Part shown: in pieces, positions 1-8,999 of the stretch | How the letters are laid out: each line of letters starts with the position of its first letter | How positions within the stretch are numbered: the first letter of the stretch is position 1 | Source of the DNA: Gemmatimonas sp. | GTDB taxonomy: Bacteria > Gemmatimonadota > Gemmatimonadetes > Longimicrobiales > Longimicrobiaceae | NCBI GenBank assembly: GCA_009380025.1 | Contig: WHSP01000012.1 | Location: 1-56,892 of the forward strand | DNA: 56,892 nucleotides | Direction of reading: 5' to 3' | Notes under the pieces: model-generated | What the model was told of the DNA's origin: nothing | The model's input: only the letters and a program-made list of their open reading frames with translations | Database searches by the model: none | Program-made: the position numbers and the translations under genes

Positions 1-1
1 C

Positions 2-613
2 GGCAAGACGACCATTGTGAGCCTGATCGCGCGGTTCTACGACGTGACGGGCGGCGCGGTGAGGATCGACGGCGTCGACGTGCGCGAGCTGGATACGGGC
101 AGCCTGCGCCGCCAGATCGGGATGGTGCTCCAGGACCCGTACCTGTTCCACGGGACGCTGCTGCAGAACATCCGCTACGCCAAGCCGGAGGCTGGCCTGG
201 ACGAGGTGATCGTGGCCGCTCGGGCGGCGAACGCACACGATTTCATCGTCAAATTCCCGCACGGCTACGAGACGCTGGTGGGCGAGCGGGGGCAGACGTT
301 GTCGGGCGGCGAAAGGCAGCGGATCTCGATCGCGCGTGCCGTACTCCACGACCCGCGTATCCTCATCTTCGACGAGGCCACGAGTAGCGTGGACACCGAG
401 ACCGAGCGGCACATCCAGGACGCGTTGGATCGGTTGATTACGGGGCGGACGGTGTTCGCCATCGCGCACCGACTGTCGACCCTCCGCAAAGCTTCGCGGC
501 TGTTCGTCATCGAAAGCGGGCGGATCGTCGAGGAGGGCGCGCATGCGGAGCTGCTGGCGCGCGAGACGGGCCGTTACCGCCGGCTTGCGGAGATGCAGGC
601 GTCCCTCGCCTAA
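2..613 (+). CDS. ABC transporter ATP-binding domain, 3' part (5' end outside window)
   Basis: This is the nucleotide-binding domain of a multidrug/lipid-exporter type ABC protein; it hydrolyses ATP to drive export. The frame is open from the first bases and begins inside Walker A (GKTTIVSLI), so the membrane domain lies upstream of the window. In the 203 visible residues are the Q-loop (LQDPYLF, near 42), the signature LSGGERQR (near 100), Walker B ILIFDEATS (near 119) and the H-loop AHRLST (near 154), all intact. The next gene encodes a DUF1854 protein. From memory, such pairs occur beside cyanophycin metabolism genes, so this may be the cyanophycin-associated transporter; the substrate cannot be read from this fragment. 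The NBD call is very secure. Confidence 0.95.
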   Translation, partial: GKTTIVSLIARFYDVTGGAVRIDGVDVRELDTGSLRRQIGMVLQDPYLFHGTLLQNIRYAKPEAGLDEVIVAARAANAHDFIVKFPHGYETLVGERGQTLSGGERQRISIARAVLHDPRILIFDEATSSVDTETERHIQDALDRLITGRTVFAIAHRLSTLRKASRLFVIESGRIVEEGAHAELLARETGRYRRLAEMQASLA

Positions 614-659
614 CAACGGTCTCCCGCACCCGCACCATGTCCCTGTGAAGTAACGATGG

Positions 660-702
660 GGACCGGTACGGGGACGGGTACGGGTACGGGAACGGAACGG
701 CA
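660..702. repeat. short tandem repeat, GGTACGGG-type
   Basis: About four imperfect copies of a 6-8 base unit (GGTACGGG / GACGGGTACGGG) in the gap after the ABC gene. It codes for nothing credible. The rest of the 614-927 gap holds the palindromic repeat listed next and no gene. Confidence 0.7.
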
Positions 703-788
703 ACCAAAGAACGTATCGAAGATGTATTGATTTGCCGCCAGTAGTTCGTGGCTGAAGTCCTCGACGTATTCGAGGTCGACAAGAGCCG

Positions 789-872
789 TCGTCATCCCCG
801 CGGAGGCGGGGATCCAGCTGCTCCGTAGGCTCCCAGCCACTGGATTCCCGGGTTCGCGGGAATTGACGACTC
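789..872. repeat. REP-like palindromic repeat (GTCATCCCCGC family)
   Basis: A GTCATCCCCGCGGAGGCGGG hairpin is followed by a GGGATCCAG box, a spacer, and an inverted CTGGATTCCCGGGTTCGCGG arm. Related copies lie near 17071, 30720 and 44103, and a half copy near 25540. This is a common class of intergenic palindromic repeat in bacteria. Confidence 0.75.
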
Positions 873-927
873 TCGCGACGAAGATACGGTGCCGTACTTC
901 TGCCATCGCGGACGAAGGAAGTGCAAT

Positions 928-1431
928 ATGAACACGACAAGCTCGACGGAGGCCGAGTGGTTTCTGGATAACGACGCTCCGCGGCTGACGCGGGGCGCCG
1001 ACGGGCGACTCTGGCATGGCGCGGGCGACGATGCACGCCCGGTCACCGTGCGGCGCTGCTTTCCATGGTCAGAGCCGGGCCGCTTTGTCTCGCTTCGGGA
1101 CGATTCGGGCGCGGAGGTCGCTCTGGTCAGTCACCCGGCCGAGCTGGATCCGAGTTCGCGCGAGGCGCTCGAGAGTGCCCTTGCCGAAGCCGGTTTCCTG
1201 CTCGAGGTCACCCGCATCTTCGCGGTAAAGGATGAAGTGGAGGTCCGCCACTGGCGGGTTGAGACCCGCCAGGGCCCACGCCGCTTCCAGACTCGGCTGG
1301 ACGATTGGCCTCGGCTGCTTCCCGGGGGCGGTTTCCTCCTCCGCGACGTAAGTGGCGACCTCTACCGGATTCCGGAGCCGGAGGCGCTGGACAGACACGG
1401 CCAGTCGCTGCTTTCGCCGTTCGTGGACTGA
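928..1431 (+). CDS. DUF1854 family protein
   Basis: A 167-residue cytosolic protein with no signal peptide or membrane segment. Conserved-looking blocks are RRCFPWSEPGRFVSLRD (about residues 37-53), the LDPSSREALESALAEAGF helix, and WRVETRQGPRRFQTRLDDWP followed by GGFLLRDVSGDLYRIP. I recognise this as DUF1854, usually encoded beside an ABC exporter like the one just upstream; a role as a partner in cyanophycin-related transport follows from that association only. The ATG at 928 is preferred over an upstream in-frame start because GAAGGAAG lies 7 bases before it. The gap to the ABC gene holds repeats, so co-transcription is uncertain. Confidence 0.75.
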   Translation: MNTTSSTEAEWFLDNDAPRLTRGADGRLWHGAGDDARPVTVRRCFPWSEPGRFVSLRDDSGAEVALVSHPAELDPSSREALESALAEAGFLLEVTRIFAVKDEVEVRHWRVETRQGPRRFQTRLDDWPRLLPGGGFLLRDVSGDLYRIPEPEALDRHGQSLLSPFVD

Positions 1432-1505
1432 GGCTGCCACCTCGGCGAAACATCGGCCGGGGCGTTACGCCCCGCACTCGAGATCGTGCCGGAGGGCTCC
1501 ATCTC

Positions 1506-1685
1506 ATGACTCGCAGCGCCGCTGCGCCAACGCTGGTCTTCATCTTCGGGACGCCCGCCGTCGGCAAGATGACGGTGGGCTTCGCTCTGGCCGAACATCT
1601 CACCCCCGCGGTCGTGGCCGAGAGGATCGTCGAACACTTCGGCCTGCCGCGCGCGGAACCGGCGGCGGACCGGGCACGCTCGTAG
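1506..1685 (+). pseudogene. P-loop kinase remnant with an internal deletion
   Basis: Fifty-nine codons. The N-terminal part, PTLVFIFGTPAVGKMTVG, carries a Walker A typical of small P-loop kinase-like proteins of about 180 residues. It runs straight into LTPAVVAERIVEHFGLPR, which looks like the extreme C-terminus of the same family (the usual ending is ...AEVAERIVEHFGL). The roughly 130 residues between, which would hold the lid and the second substrate motif, are missing while the reading frame is kept. A functional enzyme is very unlikely. The family assignment rests on my recall of related sequences. Confidence 0.6.
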
Positions 1686-1934
1686 AGGCCCTCTCGAAAA
1701 CGGGCGCAGATATTGCCATAAATACCTATACAACAATAGGTTACGGCCATTGACAACCCGACCCATGCCGCGCAACGGCGACCGGCCGGAGATGGCCGGG
1801 CCAGATTCGGGAACCGAGTGCCGCCACGGGGCGCGCTCCGGGGGGGTCTCGGCCGCCACGCGGCGGGCAGGAGCGGCGGCAGCCCGCCGACAGACCCGGA
1901 TCGAAACCTCCGAGAAGTACTCAGGGAGGACCAC

Positions 1935-2597
1935 GTGATAGCAACTCATCGAAGCGAGAAGGCGGCCGGCGGGGTCGGACGGCGATCGCTCGGCGTCATA
2001 TTACTCGTCCTCGCCAGTGGGGCCGGCTGTTCGACGCTCCGCGTCGAGACCCTTCCGGCACCAGGCGCGGACTTGGGCGGGAGGACGACGTTTCGGATGA
2101 CCGGCGAGCCGGCGGAGGCACGGACCGTCCGACTCATCTCGCTCGACGATCCGGAGGTGCGGGCCGTCGAGGTCGAGTCGACCGTCGAGCCGATGCTCAA
2201 CAACTCGATCATGGACGACATCGTCCGGTACGACATCCAGCGAGCGTTCGAAGGGCGGGGGTACTCGATGACGACGGGGGATGCGGACCTCGAGATTGCG
2301 TACCATGTCCAGGCACGGGAGCGGCGGGAGCTGGAGGATTGTGATCGAAGGCACTACTATCGATACCGAAGCTGCCGAGTCGACGAGTTCACGGAAGGAA
2401 CGGTCGTGATCGACGTCCGCGACCCGGCCACGGAGGAGCTTCTCTGGCGAGGCAGCGGCGTCGCTGAGGTCTCCGACGATCCGCAGAAGTACCAGGAGCA
2501 GATGCGAGAGGCAATCAGCGAGATCGTTTCGCGCTTCCCAGCGGCGAACTACGCGCCGGCGACCGCCCCATCGTCTCCGAGCGGCGAGTCCATGTAG
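1935..2597 (+). CDS. DUF4136-like lipoprotein
   Basis: A 220-residue predicted lipoprotein. A basic N-terminus is followed by the hydrophobic stretch LGVILLVLASGAGC, with Cys32 as a plausible lipidation site, though the lipobox (GAG-C) is not ideal. The mature part has an N-terminal strand-rich segment (TFRMTGEP), a middle DIQRAFEGRGYSM with DADLEIAYHV, and a TVVIDVRDPATEELLWRGSG block, which is the usual layout of DUF4136 proteins of the cell envelope. GTG at 1935 is chosen because AGGGAGGA ends 4 bases upstream and the signal sequence begins right after it. The preceding 249 bases (1686-1934) hold no gene I recognise. Function unknown. Confidence 0.7.
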   Translation: MIATHRSEKAAGGVGRRSLGVILLVLASGAGCSTLRVETLPAPGADLGGRTTFRMTGEPAEARTVRLISLDDPEVRAVEVESTVEPMLNNSIMDDIVRYDIQRAFEGRGYSMTTGDADLEIAYHVQARERRELEDCDRRHYYRYRSCRVDEFTEGTVVIDVRDPATEELLWRGSGVAEVSDDPQKYQEQMREAISEIVSRFPAANYAPATAPSSPSGESM

Positions 2598-2613
2598 GGC
2601 GGGTTGCCAGTTG

Positions 2614-2647
2614 CCGGTTGCCGGTAAACCCCATACCTGGCAACCGG
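2614..2647. repeat. inverted repeat after the lipoprotein gene
   Basis: CCGGTTGCC (2614-2622) pairs perfectly with GGCAACCGG (2639-2647), 17 bases after the stop codon. No T-tract follows, so it is a weak terminator candidate. The rest of the gap, 2648-2978 (331 bases), holds no gene I can support; it has short GTCCG/CGGAC motifs that may be regulatory. Confidence 0.5.
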
Positions 2648-2978
2648 TCGCTGTCTTGCCCAGGGGCGCCGCCGAGGCACCGAATGCACGGCCAGATCGC
2701 CGTCCGAAAGCGGACACCAATTCCCAGAATCGGACACTTCCTCGACAGTCACGTTCGCCTGCACAGCCTACCGAATCTGGCTTTCCCCTTATGGGAGGCC
2801 GTGGTTTGACATGTCGGTCCGCCGACGCGACGTTGGCATCGTCCTTCCAGGTCGCTGGCAGGAAAACGCGCATCCGCAGCGTCCGCGGCACGACAGCGAA
2901 TGGCGAGTCCCCGTGCCGGGCGATGTGCGACCCCAGGTTCAGATCCGTCGCGAGTCGAAGGATCGCTGATAGCTCTCC

Positions 2979-5408
2979 ATGACTACCATTGCCAACGACT
3001 TCCGTTTCGCCTTTCGCCGGCTGGCTGGAGATCCCGGTTTCAGCGCCGCCGTTCTCCTCACACTGGCACTCGCGATCGGCGCCAACGTAGCGCTGTTCAC
3101 GGTAGTGAATGGGGTGTTGCTGCGCCCTCTTCCGTATCCGGAGGCGGACCGCATCGTGGAGATCCGCCACCACGCGCCAGGCTTGGACTTGCCCGAGTTG
3201 AGGTCCTCGGCTGGTTTGGTGGAGTTTTATCGCGACCGTGCGAATTCCGTGACGGAGGTGGCGGCGATCCAGACGGGGTCGCGGAATTTGAGCGGAGATG
3301 ATCGCCCCGAGCGCGTTCCGACAATCGAGGTCACCCCCGACTTCTTCGATGTTCTCGCTATTCAGCCCGTTCTGGGGCGGCAGCTCGTGGAGGCGGATGC
3401 CCAGGAGGGGGCGCCGCCCGTGGCGATCCTGACCTACCCGACCTGGCAAGCCAGCTTTGGTGGCGATCCCGAGATCGTCGGTCGAATGGTGGAGGTGAGC
3501 GGCACGACCACAGAAATCGCGGGCGTCATGTCCCGGAGTTTCGCCTATCCAGACCCCGAGACGGCGTTGTTGCTCCCTCTTTCGGTGGACCCGTCCGCCG
3601 AATTCGGAGCATTCGGCCTCACGTCGCTCGCTCGCTTGGGTCCGGGTGCGGACGTTGAGGCGACGCGCACTGAGTTGAACGCCTTACAGCAGAGTCTTCC
3701 GGAACGTTTTCCCGACCTGAGCGCCGACTTCTTCGAGTCGGCTGGCTGGTCTGTCAGTGTGGAGGCGCTACGGGACCGAATGGTGGGCGATGTCGCTCCT
3801 ACGCTCTGGGTGCTGCTTGGCACAGCGGGGCTGGTACTCCTCATCGCCGGGGCGAACGTCGCGAATCTCTTCCTCGTGCGGGCCGAATCTCGGCGGCGGG
3901 AGGTGGCGGTGCGCGGAGCACTCGGTGCGAGCGGCGCGCGGATCGCACGCACCTTCCTGGCTGAAAGCCTGTTGCTCGGCCTGTCCGCTGGCGTTCTGGG
4001 GGTGTTGTTCGCCGACGGCGTCGTCGAATTGTTGCGGGCACGGGGACCCGTCGATCTGTTGCCTCGCCTGCAGGAAGTCAGTGTCGATGCTACCGTGCTC
4101 GTGTTCGCCGCTGCCGTGAGCGTGCTCGCCGGTCTCGCGCTGGGCTTGTTGCCGGTACCGAGCATCATACGCCAGCCAGCCGCAGCCGTGTTGCATGGAG
4201 GGCGCGGCAGCACGGCCGGACCGGCGCGTCACCGGGCGCGACGACTGCTGATCGTGATCCAGATTGCCCTTGCACTCGTGCTCCTCGTCGGTGCGGGGCT
4301 CATGCTCCGCAGCGTGCTTCGGTTGCGGTCAGTCGACCCGGGCCTTCGGGCGGAAGGCGTGCTCAGCGTTGGCGTTGGCCTCGGGGAGGCGCCGGAGCGC
4401 TCCGCTGCCGTCGCCTTCTACCACCGCCTCCTCGAGGAGGTGGCCGGGCTTCCCGGTGTCGTCGACATGGGCGCGACAACCAGCCTGCCGGTTCAGCCAG
4501 TCGGTTACAATGGCGGATCATTCGAGATCGAATCCCGACCCCTCGCTGACGACGCGCTGCCGCTGGTCGCCATGTGGCATGTGGTCACGGACGGCTACTT
4601 CGAGACGGTGGGTATCCCGCTACTCGAAGGCCGCACGCCGGTCCGCGCCGATGCGGAGGGAGGACGGCCAGTCGCGTGGGTGAACGAAACGTTCGCCCAA
4701 AGGTACCTGGACGGCCGCGCACTCGGAGAACGCATACGAATCAGTCCCGACGCGGCCTGGACGGAGGTTGTTGGCGTGGTAGGCGATGTGCGCAACTTCG
4801 GGCTCGACGAGGCAGTCCAACCGTTCATCTCTTTACCCATGACCGCGACCGGGCCAGTCAGCGGACTGGAGGTGATGCAGTTCGTTGTCCGGACGAACGG
4901 GTCGCCTACGAATCTCGTACCTGTCATTCAGGACGCGGTGCGCCGTGTGGACGCGACGGTACCGATCACGGCGGTTCGCACCATGGAGGAGATCATCGCA
5001 TCGTCCACGGCACGGACGGCTCTGACGATGGTGCTCCTGACGATCGCCGCTGGGGTTGCGCTGGTGCTCGGCGTGGTCGGCCTCTACGGCGTGATCAGCT
5101 ACCTTGTTACGCTTCGGCGGGCCGAAATCGGGGTGCGGATTGCCCTCGGTGCGCGGCCCGAGTCAGTCCGCAGGATGATTTTGCGGCAAGGGATTGGGCT
5201 AACGCTGACGGGGGTTGTCGTCGGGCTGATCGCCGCAGTGGCCGTAACACGTGTGCTGGCCTCTCTGCTCTTCGAGGTCTCGGCACGCGACCCGGTCACG
5301 TTCGCAATCGTGGCCGGCGTGCTCACGCTGACGAGCCTGGTGGCCTCCTACGTGCCCGCACGTCGCGCCACGCGTCTCGATCCGATGGTTGCGCTCCGGA
5401 CGGAATGA
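2979..5408 (+). CDS. ADOP/MacB-type FtsX permease
   Basis: An 809-residue inner-membrane protein with the duplicated FtsX-permease layout. TM1 lies in a LLTLALAIGANVALFTVVNG context (about 28-47), followed by a large periplasmic MacB-PCD-like domain (50-260). Three TM helices follow (about 268-400, including LLIAGANVANLFLVRAESRR). A second half begins at RRLLIVIQIALALVLLVGAG with its own periplasmic domain, and the last three helices come before a VPARRATRLDPMVALR ending, the signature tail of this family. There is no N-terminal permease-prefix domain and no PadR gene next to it, unlike the copy at 22713. ADOP proteins are thought to act in lipoprotein or antimicrobial-peptide export with a separate ATPase. 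No ATPase gene is adjacent; substrate unknown. Confidence 0.88.
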   Translation: MTTIANDFRFAFRRLAGDPGFSAAVLLTLALAIGANVALFTVVNGVLLRPLPYPEADRIVEIRHHAPGLDLPELRSSAGLVEFYRDRANSVTEVAAIQTGSRNLSGDDRPERVPTIEVTPDFFDVLAIQPVLGRQLVEADAQEGAPPVAILTYPTWQASFGGDPEIVGRMVEVSGTTTEIAGVMSRSFAYPDPETALLLPLSVDPSAEFGAFGLTSLARLGPGADVEATRTELNALQQSLPERFPDLSADFFESAGWSVSVEALRDRMVGDVAPTLWVLLGTAGLVLLIAGANVANLFLVRAESRRREVAVRGALGASGARIARTFLAESLLLGLSAGVLGVLFADGVVELLRARGPVDLLPRLQEVSVDATVLVFAAAVSVLAGLALGLLPVPSIIRQPAAAVLHGGRGSTAGPARHRARRLLIVIQIALALVLLVGAGLMLRSVLRLRSVDPGLRAEGVLSVGVGLGEAPERSAAVAFYHRLLEEVAGLPGVVDMGATTSLPVQPVGYNGGSFEIESRPLADDALPLVAMWHVVTDGYFETVGIPLLEGRTPVRADAEGGRPVAWVNETFAQRYLDGRALGERIRISPDAAWTEVVGVVGDVRNFGLDEAVQPFISLPMTATGPVSGLEVMQFVVRTNGSPTNLVPVIQDAVRRVDATVPITAVRTMEEIIASSTARTALTMVLLTIAAGVALVLGVVGLYGVISYLVTLRRAEIGVRIALGARPESVRRMILRQGIGLTLTGVVVGLIAAVAVTRVLASLLFEVSARDPVTFAIVAGVLTLTSLVASYVPARRATRLDPMVALRTE

Positions 5409-5607
5409 GTAGTCCCCTCATCCCGTTTGCAGCATCGCCGCGCGAAGGGATTCTGGAAGGCGAACGGCACGGAGGTACGGGCTCGAAACAATGTCGATCT
5501 GGGGATGCTATATTCGATGTGTTTAAGGGCGGCGTTCCATGTCGCGCGGCCGTCCGAATAGCGGGAATCCACTTCCTGGCTCTCAACCATCCCAATCCGG
5601 AGGCATC

Positions 5608-6396
5608 ATGGCCACCACGCGAACCGGAGTCGAGCGGGGCCAATTTCTGTGGCACGAGCTCGTGACGAGCGATCTGGAGCCGGCGATCGACTTTTACACC
5701 AACGTGATCGGCTGGAGAACAGAGGCCTACGACTTTCAAGGACACGAGGGACCCGCCTACACGATGTGGATTGCCGGGGAATCACCGGTGGGGGGCGTCA
5801 TGCAGATCGATCGAGCGACGATGGGTGACATCCCTCCCGGCTGGATCGGGTATGTGCAGACGCCGGATGTCGACGCAACCGTCGAGCAGGCGAAGAACCT
5901 GGGCGGCAGCGTGATCGCGGAGCCCATGGATCTGCCGACCGTCGGCCGTATGGCCGGGCTGGCCGATCCACAGGGGGCCACGTTCTGGATACTGGCGCCC
6001 AGCGGCGAGCCCATGCGGGAGCCTCAGGAACCGGGAACCTTCTCCTGGAATGAGCTCGCTACGACGAACTACGGCGCCGCATTCGACTTCTACAGCCGTC
6101 TCTTCGGTTGGAGGCAGTGGGACGACGAAGACGTTGGCGGCGGAATGATCTACCGAATGTTTGGCCAGGGCGACAAGATGTACGGAGGCATATTCAACAA
6201 GACAGCCGATATGCCGGGCCCACCGCATTGGTTGTATTACGTGAAGGTCAGCGACATCGAGGCCGCCATCGTACGCGTGACGGAGCGCGGTGGAAAAGTA
6301 CTAAACGGTCCGATGGAGGTGCCCGGGGGTGACCGTGTGGCCGAGTGCGTGGACCCACAGGGCGCCGGCTTTGCGCTGCACGAGATCAAGAAGTAG
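5608..6396 (+). CDS. VOC family protein with two glyoxalase-like domains
   Basis: A 262-residue cytosolic protein made of two VOC (betaalphabetabetabeta) modules, about residues 10-130 and 138-258. Both begin with a W.EL.T.....DFY...FGW-type motif (LWHELVTSDLEPAIDFY and FSWNELATTNYGAAFDFYSR) and both end with a VADPQGA/FWIL or VDPQGAGFALHEI strand carrying a probable metal-ligand position. Proteins of this kind include hydroxylases, bleomycin-type binding proteins and enzymes of unknown role; no substrate can be assigned. ATG 5608 is preferred because CCGGAGG lies 5 bases upstream. The gene converges on the TerB-like gene, with an inverted repeat between them. Confidence 0.85.
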   Translation: MATTRTGVERGQFLWHELVTSDLEPAIDFYTNVIGWRTEAYDFQGHEGPAYTMWIAGESPVGGVMQIDRATMGDIPPGWIGYVQTPDVDATVEQAKNLGGSVIAEPMDLPTVGRMAGLADPQGATFWILAPSGEPMREPQEPGTFSWNELATTNYGAAFDFYSRLFGWRQWDDEDVGGGMIYRMFGQGDKMYGGIFNKTADMPGPPHWLYYVKVSDIEAAIVRVTERGGKVLNGPMEVPGGDRVAECVDPQGAGFALHEIKK

Positions 6397-6401
6397 AGGG
6401 C

Positions 6402-6487
6402 TATCGGCTATCGGCTTATCGGCTCCGACCATCGGTGGTGCCTTCCAAGCGGTGGGTCCGCTGAAATCTGAGAGCCGATAGCCGATC
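6402..6487. terminator. long inverted repeat between convergent genes
   Basis: TATCGGCTATCGGCT (6402-6416) pairs with AGCCGATAGCCGATC (6473-6487), 14 of 15 positions, enclosing 56 bases. It fills the whole gap between the stop codons of two convergent genes, so a bidirectional termination role is likely although no T-tract is present. Confidence 0.45.
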
Positions 6488-6489
6488 GC

Positions 6490-6957
6490 TCATTCCTTTT
6501 CCCCCCGCGCGGCCGCCTTCGCCGCGGCCAGATACCCTGGCTTGAGGCCGAGGAGGTTGGAGATCTTGCGGGTGAGATACTCCTCGTGTTCGGCGATGTC
6601 CCCGTCCGCCAGGACGAGACCCCACATGATCTCCGCCAGGACCATCTTCTGCCCGAGGTCGTAGCCTTCCTGGAGCTGAGACGTGAAGCGAAAGTAGTCG
6701 ACCGAGCTCTGCCGCTCTTTCTCGGCCAGCTCCATCAGCTTGTGTCCGGCATCGGGAGGCAGCGAGAAGTGCCTGGCGAGCACCGTTTCTAGATGACTTC
6801 GCTCCTCGCCGGAGAACTCGCCATCCGCATGCGCCACGTCCAGGAGCAGGACGCACGCTGCGAGGTGCAGGGGTTCGACACCCACAGCCGGTTCCGAGGG
6901 TTCCTCCAAAGGCGCGGATTTGGTGCCGAAGAGCGAGCGGATCGAGTCGATGAGCAT
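6490..6957 (-). CDS. TerB-like (tellurite resistance/cobalamin-type helical) protein
   Basis: A 155-residue all-helical cytosolic protein. The core HLAACVLLLDVAHADGEFSGEER (split here as HLAACVLLLDVAHADGEF and SGEER) has the DGEFS acidic loop typical of TerB domains, and a second acidic loop LVLADGDIAEHEEYL lies near residue 115, as expected for the TerB repeat fold. TerB proteins bind metal through these loops and are linked to stress responses; no ter operon is visible here, so tellurite resistance should not be assumed. ATG 6957 starts MLIDSIRSLFG, the usual beginning for this group; longer in-frame starts add an unconserved leader. The start lies back-to-back with the glycosyltransferase gene. 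Confidence 0.75.
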   Translation of the reverse strand: MLIDSIRSLFGTKSAPLEEPSEPAVGVEPLHLAACVLLLDVAHADGEFSGEERSHLETVLARHFSLPPDAGHKLMELAEKERQSSVDYFRFTSQLQEGYDLGQKMVLAEIMWGLVLADGDIAEHEEYLTRKISNLLGLKPGYLAAAKAAARGEKE

Positions 6958-7107
6958 AGGCCCAAGAGTGCAAGGGGAAAGAAGTCGTCGACAAACGCCC
7001 GTATCCGGCCACACCCTTCTTGCGGTTGCCGACCTCGAATCTGATATTGCCCCACGTCGGCAGCCTTCCGCCAGTCTTGGGCGCCCCCGCCGCCAACTCC
7101 GTCAAGA

Positions 7108-8880
7108 ATGCTTCTCCATCCGTCTGCTAGGCATTCCAAGGTCGATGCCGTGCACCTTGTCCTTTGCATGATCGTGCGGGACGAGTCGGCCGTCATCGAG
7201 CGCTGTCTGAAGAGTGCCTTCCCGATCGTGGACGGTTTCGTGATCTGCGACACGGGTTCACAGGACGACACCGTGGAGCGGGCCCGGGCGAGCGCCGAGC
7301 GCGCCGGGATACCGGGCCAGATGTTACGCCACCAATGGGTGGATTTCGGGCGGAACCGGACGATGGCGGCGATGGCGGCGCGCAGGTTCGTTCAGGAGTG
7401 CGGGTGGGCGCCGGACCGAACGTACCTGCTATTGCTGGACGCGGACATGGTCCTGCACGTCGATCCGGTGTTCGACTCGCAGTCACTCACCGAGAGCTGG
7501 TATGACGTGCTTCAAGATGACGGGGTGATCCAGTACCGGAACCCCCGGTTGATCTGCCTGCGCAGCGAGTGGGAGGCGGTCGGGCCGACTCACGAGTACT
7601 GGCGGCCAGTTGGGGCAGGGGCGACGGGCCGGCGCCTGGACACGCTGTTGATCGAGGACCGGGCGGACGGCGGGAACCGAGAGTCCAAGTACGAGCGTGA
7701 CATCAATCTCCTGCGCGAAGCGCTGCGAGCGGAGCCCGAGAACTCTCGCTGCGTCTTCTATCTTGCCCAATCGTTCTTCGAAACGGGTCGGTGGGCTGAG
7801 GCGGCCGACTGGTATGGGCAGCGTTGGAGGATGGAGGGGTGGGCCGAGGAAGGCTGGTACGCCCGCTATCGGGAAGGGTTGTGTCTTTTGAAGATGGGAG
7901 AACGGGAACGCGGAGCGGGGACGTTGTTGGAGGCGTTCGATGAGCGGCCAGAGCGGGCGGAACCCTTGTGGGCACTCGCGCGGCACTATCGAGAGCTCGG
8001 GAAACATCAGGCCGCACTGCCGCTCGTGCTCCGCGGCCTCGAGATCCCCTATCCCGCCGAGGACGTCCTCTTCGTCGAGAGACAGGTCTACGAGTGGCGG
8101 CTCTGGGAGGAGCTGATGATCTGCGCTTACCACTCCGGACCCCGCTACCTCCTGTTCGGATTGGAAGCGTGTGAGCGGCTGTTGGCGCAGCCGGGCCACA
8201 ACTCGGCGTTCTACGACTACGTGGCCGGCAACGAGGCCTTCTATCTCCCCGTTCTGGCGAGCCGGAAGGCGGGACGCCTCGCCCCCGCCAGCGACGGCTC
8301 CGCCCCGGACGTCGACGAGCATCGGCTTTCGGTCCCTGACGAGCCGGAGGTCGCCAAGGGGCTTTTCGTCTTCTCTTGCCGTCCCCTGGTGATCGGGCGC
8401 CGGGGCGAGTCGGCGGGGGAGACCGACCCGATTGCCCGCCGGGAGGTCGGGATCGGCCCACTCGAGGCACGATGCGACATCCCGATGGTGTCCCTGTCGG
8501 CAGCCGGGGAGCGCTGGATCACCCTGGTTCGGGAGATCCTGCCGGGTCCTGCCGGTCCGGTCCACGCCCACCGATGGCTGGAGTTCGATGCGGGCTCGGC
8601 CGTGGCGCGCGTGAGCCGACCGTTCGCCTTCGAGGCGCCGGCCGTCGAGTCGGCGGATGCGCTGCAGGACGTGGATGGATTGAGCGTACGGATCGAGTAC
8701 CAGGTGACCGGCGGCGCGCGAGCGTACGTCGAATGCGCCTGGAAGAGCGTGCGCTCCGCCGTGGCCGAAGGACGGCAGTTCCAGCTCCAACGAAATGCGT
8801 CGGCTTCCGGTGCTGGCGCCGATGAAGACGCCGTGCAGGAGAGCAGGCCTATCGTGCACACCTCCGCGGCGGGTCGATGA
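7108..8880 (+). CDS. glycosyltransferase family 2 protein with TPR repeats
   Basis: A 590-residue protein. The N-terminal GT-A domain starts LCMIVRDESAVIERCLKS (about 19-36), has the nucleotide-sugar binding segment ICDTGSQDDT (about 45-54), and a DXD-type motif in LLLLDADMVL (about 106-115). Residues about 195-330 form TPR-like helices (LREALRAEPENSRCVFYLAQ, FFETGRWAEAADWYGQRW), and the last 200 residues are an uncharacterised beta-rich region ending in a low-complexity tail. GT2-TPR proteins transfer sugar to proteins or peptides, or act in surface-polysaccharide synthesis; the acceptor is unknown. The start is uncertain: ATG 7108 has no clear ribosome site, and GTG 7150 is an alternative that removes 14 residues. 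The protein stands alone, with no polysaccharide cluster visible. Confidence 0.8.
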   Translation: MLLHPSARHSKVDAVHLVLCMIVRDESAVIERCLKSAFPIVDGFVICDTGSQDDTVERARASAERAGIPGQMLRHQWVDFGRNRTMAAMAARRFVQECGWAPDRTYLLLLDADMVLHVDPVFDSQSLTESWYDVLQDDGVIQYRNPRLICLRSEWEAVGPTHEYWRPVGAGATGRRLDTLLIEDRADGGNRESKYERDINLLREALRAEPENSRCVFYLAQSFFETGRWAEAADWYGQRWRMEGWAEEGWYARYREGLCLLKMGERERGAGTLLEAFDERPERAEPLWALARHYRELGKHQAALPLVLRGLEIPYPAEDVLFVERQVYEWRLWEELMICAYHSGPRYLLFGLEACERLLAQPGHNSAFYDYVAGNEAFYLPVLASRKAGRLAPASDGSAPDVDEHRLSVPDEPEVAKGLFVFSCRPLVIGRRGESAGETDPIARREVGIGPLEARCDIPMVSLSAAGERWITLVREILPGPAGPVHAHRWLEFDAGSAVARVSRPFAFEAPAVESADALQDVDGLSVRIEYQVTGGARAYVECAWKSVRSAVAEGRQFQLQRNASASGAGADEDAVQESRPIVHTSAAGR

Positions 8881-8999
8881 CCAAGGTCGCGAATGAGCAA
8901 CGACAGAATGGAATTACCTCTGAGACGAGAGTACTACTCATGTTGCAGTTCTCTGTGCTCTCGGCGTCTTAGCGGTAAAATTCTGGCTGAATGTTGCGC

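Noticed and set aside
660-702. CRISPR-like short repeats
   Set aside because: Units are 6-8 bases with no spacers; simple tandem repeat only.
2001-3449. 482-codon open frame on the minus strand
   Set aside because: It lies opposite the DUF4136 lipoprotein and the start of the ADOP permease, both well supported on the plus strand; composition is Arg/His/Pro-rich as expected of an antisense high-GC frame.
7483-8859. 458-codon minus-strand frame
   Set aside because: It is antisense to the TPR glycosyltransferase, which has clear motifs; no start signal or domain.
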